Shown here in pieces: positions 62,184 through 64,000 of a stretch of DNA of 64,000 nucleotides. The translations under genes and the position numbers were made by a program. The notes under the pieces are model-generated. The model was not told the origin of the DNA, did not search any database, and worked only from the letters and a program-made list of their open reading frames with translations. This stretch comes from Domibacillus epiphyticus. Lineage in GTDB: Bacteria > Bacillota > Bacilli > Bacillales > Domibacillaceae. The stretch's first letter is position 1. Every line of letters starts with the position of its first letter. The DNA lies in assembly GCF_001975785.1 (NCBI RefSeq), contig NZ_MSFI01000012.1, forward strand, positions 124,001 to 188,000, written 5' to 3'.

Positions 62184-62657
62184 TTGAAAAAAGTGATTAT
62201 TTTCGCAGTAGTGCTCGTGTTGGTATTCGGTGCTATTGCCTTTATTACGCAGTATCAGAAAGAACAGGCATCAGAAGGAAATCCATATGGAAAAGATGAT
62301 CTACATACTGAAACAGTCCAGCAGCTCGATGACCCAAACTATCAAAACATCGTTTTGCCCGATGATCTTGAAAAAAAACTTGAAGATGGTGAAGATGCCG
62401 TTGTGTATTTCTTCAGCCCGACTTGCCCGCATTGTCAAGAAACAACCCCTGTGTTGATGCCGATTGCGGATGACGAAAATGTAGAGGTTCTTCAGTACAA
62501 CCTTCTTGAATTTGAGCAAGGATGGGAAGAATATAAGATTGAATACACGCCAACACTTATTTATTTTGAAGGCGGTGTGGAAAAAGACCGTCTTGTTGGC
62601 AGCCAGCCAGAGAGTGAATGGCATTCTTTCCTTGAACAAACAAAAGAACAGCAATAA
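62184..62657 (+). CDS. Membrane-anchored thioredoxin-like protein
   Basis: 157 residues: N-terminal helix VIIFAVVLVLVFGAIAFI, then an extracytoplasmic thioredoxin fold with the active site CPHC in FFSPTCPHCQETTP and the cis-Pro loop YTPTLIYF. TTG start, AAAAGGTGA upstream. Coupled to bdbC, it should be its thiol partner; it is shorter than BdbD, so StoA-like reduction or an alternative oxidant role is possible. Confidence 0.85.
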   Translation: MKKVIIFAVVLVLVFGAIAFITQYQKEQASEGNPYGKDDLHTETVQQLDDPNYQNIVLPDDLEKKLEDGEDAVVYFFSPTCPHCQETTPVLMPIADDENVEVLQYNLLEFEQGWEEYKIEYTPTLIYFEGGVEKDRLVGSQPESEWHSFLEQTKEQQ

Positions 62658-62663
62658 AGAAAT

Positions 62664-62699
62664 AGCTGTCTTCTGCAGAAAAAATGGCAGAAGACAGCT
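62664..62699. terminator. Terminator after the bdbC pair
   Basis: AGCTGTCTTCTGC and GCAGAAGACAGCT form a 13-bp stem followed by T; also faces yhcU. Confidence 0.92.
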
Positions 62700-62704
62700 T
62701 TTTT

Positions 62705-63046
62705 TTAACTAAATTCAACGGGCTTTCGTTCAATGAAAAATGAAAGCGGAAATGGAAAAGCAATGCGATAACTGCGTAGTGTCTCAACACTATCCATAAA
62801 CAGCTCCTCATATGAAGCTGATAAATGAGCCGTTTCAAGAATGGATATAATGGTAGTAAGCGCTGTAATCACTCGGGAAGCATCGTGTAAAGATTCGATA
62901 TTTTCTAGCGTTTCTTCATTTAAAAGGAACAAATTTTCTCCCTTTTGTGAATCAAGGTAACGCGGAAATACATGTTGCGACAGGTACTTGCTTAAGCTTT
63001 TTATTTTTTCTTCCTGTTCGATTGTTGAAGAAATAATCATTACCAT
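62705..63046 (-). CDS. yhcU: YhcU (DUF5365) protein
   Basis: 113 residues, soluble and helical, MVMIISSTIEQEEKIKSLSKYL. It matches the YhcU/DUF5365 family by sequence character and by position: divergent from the RluA-type yhcT gene as in B. subtilis. Function unknown. AAGGTGG precedes the ATG. Confidence 0.75.
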   Translation of the reverse strand: MVMIISSTIEQEEKIKSLSKYLSQHVFPRYLDSQKGENLFLLNEETLENIESLHDASRVITALTTIISILETAHLSASYEELFMDSVETLRSYRIAFPFPLSFFIERKPVEFS

Positions 63047-63136
63047 GGGACAGCCACCTTTATTTGCAGTCTTTTAAAATAATAACACAAAATCCGATAA
63101 TCATAATTATTTATTTTTCAGAAAAGGATGATATTA

Positions 63137-64000
63137 ATGAACACCCTTCGACAAGGTTCACTCTTTTCGCTTCAAATTCCCTCCGAATGGAACGGCATGA
63201 CCATAGAAGAATTATTTTTTACCATTTGGAAACTGCCGAAGAAGTTACTTCATCGCTGGCGCATGGATAACCTGGTGAAGTTGGATGGCAAATCGGTAAA
63301 TTGGCGCATGCCAATGCCCGTTGGGTCACGGCTGTCTGTCCCTTTTTTTCAGACAGCTCCATTCGGCGCTGAACCGGTTTATTCTGAACCGTCCATCTTG
63401 TACGAGGATGATCATATGATTATTGCCGATAAACCAGCGGGAATGAAAACCCATCCAAATGAAGCCGGGGAGACAAATACACTTTTAAACGAAATTTGTT
63501 ATCACGTTTCCTTATCAGGTGACACGCTTCCTGTCCGCCACGTGCACCGTCTTGATGAATGGACGAGCGGCGCCGTGCTATTTGCCAAACATGAAGCAGC
63601 ATATGCAGTTTTTTCACGTCTCTTGGAAGAAAAAACAATTTATCGGACGTATTACGCTGTTGTGGATGGAAGGTTGAAAAAAAATTCTGGTACAATCAAA
63701 GCACCGATCGGGAAAGACCGTCATCATCCATCACGGCGGCGTATTTCACCTTCCGGGCAAAACGCCGTAACACACTTTAAGGTAATGGAAAAAAAGGATG
63801 TTTTTTCACTGGTCGAATGCCGTCTTGAAACAGGACGCACCCATCAAATACGCGTCCATCTCGCTTCAATCGGTCATCCCATTGCCGGTGATTCTCTATA
63901 TGGCGGTTCATCCACATTTGATTACCAGCTGCTTCACGCTGCAAAATTAACCGTTCCGAATCCTTTTACCAATGATCTCGTTTCGGCAGAATCACCCGTT
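63137..64000 (+). CDS. yhcT: RluA-family RNA pseudouridine synthase (YhcT-like), partial
   Basis: 288 codons are visible and the frame is open at the window edge. The catalytic Asp is in HRLDEWTSGAVLFAK; TIYRTYYAVVDG, KAPIGKDRHHPSRR and LETGRTHQIRVHLASIGHPIAGDSLYGG complete the family core. It isomerises uridine in rRNA or tRNA. AAGGATG lies 8 bases before the ATG. The 3' end, probably only a few codons more, is outside. Confidence 0.93.
   Translation, partial: MNTLRQGSLFSLQIPSEWNGMTIEELFFTIWKLPKKLLHRWRMDNLVKLDGKSVNWRMPMPVGSRLSVPFFQTAPFGAEPVYSEPSILYEDDHMIIADKPAGMKTHPNEAGETNTLLNEICYHVSLSGDTLPVRHVHRLDEWTSGAVLFAKHEAAYAVFSRLLEEKTIYRTYYAVVDGRLKKNSGTIKAPIGKDRHHPSRRRISPSGQNAVTHFKVMEKKDVFSLVECRLETGRTHQIRVHLASIGHPIAGDSLYGGSSTFDYQLLHAAKLTVPNPFTNDLVSAESPV

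Overview
The window is chromosomal DNA of a spore-forming low-GC Gram-positive bacterium of the family Bacillaceae. The evidence is an alpha/beta small acid-soluble spore protein gene behind a SigG-type promoter, spoVR, comK beside an IDEAL-domain gene, addAB, ecsAB, hemEHY, scoC (hpr), prsA, yhaM, and a T-box controlled ilv-leu operon. Many neighbours match the yh/yi part of the Bacillus subtilis chromosome, but the order is rearranged and two components (a fused OpuF-type transporter, a CstR-like repressor) differ from it. The genus cannot be fixed from the sequence alone. No rRNA, canonical tRNA, CRISPR array, prophage or intact insertion sequence was seen.

Layout. 1-5.7 kb: end of a HAD phosphatase, an aldo/keto reductase, a membrane-anchored GH13 alpha-amylase-like protein that has lost catalytic residues, YisL, YisK and a DUF418 protein. 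5.7-14.6 kb: addB-addA recombination helicase/nuclease, a TVP38-type membrane protein, comK and a divergent IDEAL-domain gene. 14.7-18.5 kb: azlCD, a long-chain acyl-CoA ligase behind a FadR-type operator, the metallo-hydrolase YhfI and the tiny zinc-ribbon protein YhfH. 18.5-22 kb: a four-gene operon (beta-propeller lipoprotein, response regulator, histidine kinase, YtkA/FixH-like lipoprotein) of unknown signal. 22-26.3 kb: hemE-hemH-hemY and the divergent heme monooxygenase hmoB. 26.36-26.66 kb: an internally deleted IS3-family element. 26.7-36.2 kb: ecsBA, hit, yhaH, scoC, prsA, yhaM, yhaR (second FadR-type operator), hemZ and several small membrane proteins. 36.3-42.7 kb: yheB, a CstR-like repressor, a spore protein gene with an unusual GC-rich structured leader, fumC, the opuFAB compatible-solute transporter and a 22-residue membrane peptide. 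42.7-53 kb: ilvD, then T-box leader and ilvB-ilvH-ilvC-leuA-leuB-leuC-leuD. 53-64 kb: class A PBP, tatA, a dicarboxylate/glutamate symporter, a phosphatase-fold protein without its catalytic loop, ecsC, spoVR, pgcA, bdbC with a thioredoxin-like partner, yhcU and the start of an RluA-family pseudouridine synthase.

How it fits together. Most of the window is core housekeeping: branched-chain amino acid synthesis (one long operon read by uncharged leucyl-tRNA), late heme synthesis and heme degradation, protein export and folding (PrsA, TatA, Ecs, Bdb), DNA repair, competence and sporulation. The items least explained by known families are the cloverleaf-like leader RNA in front of the spore protein gene, two apparent pseudoenzymes, and the lipoprotein/two-component operon.
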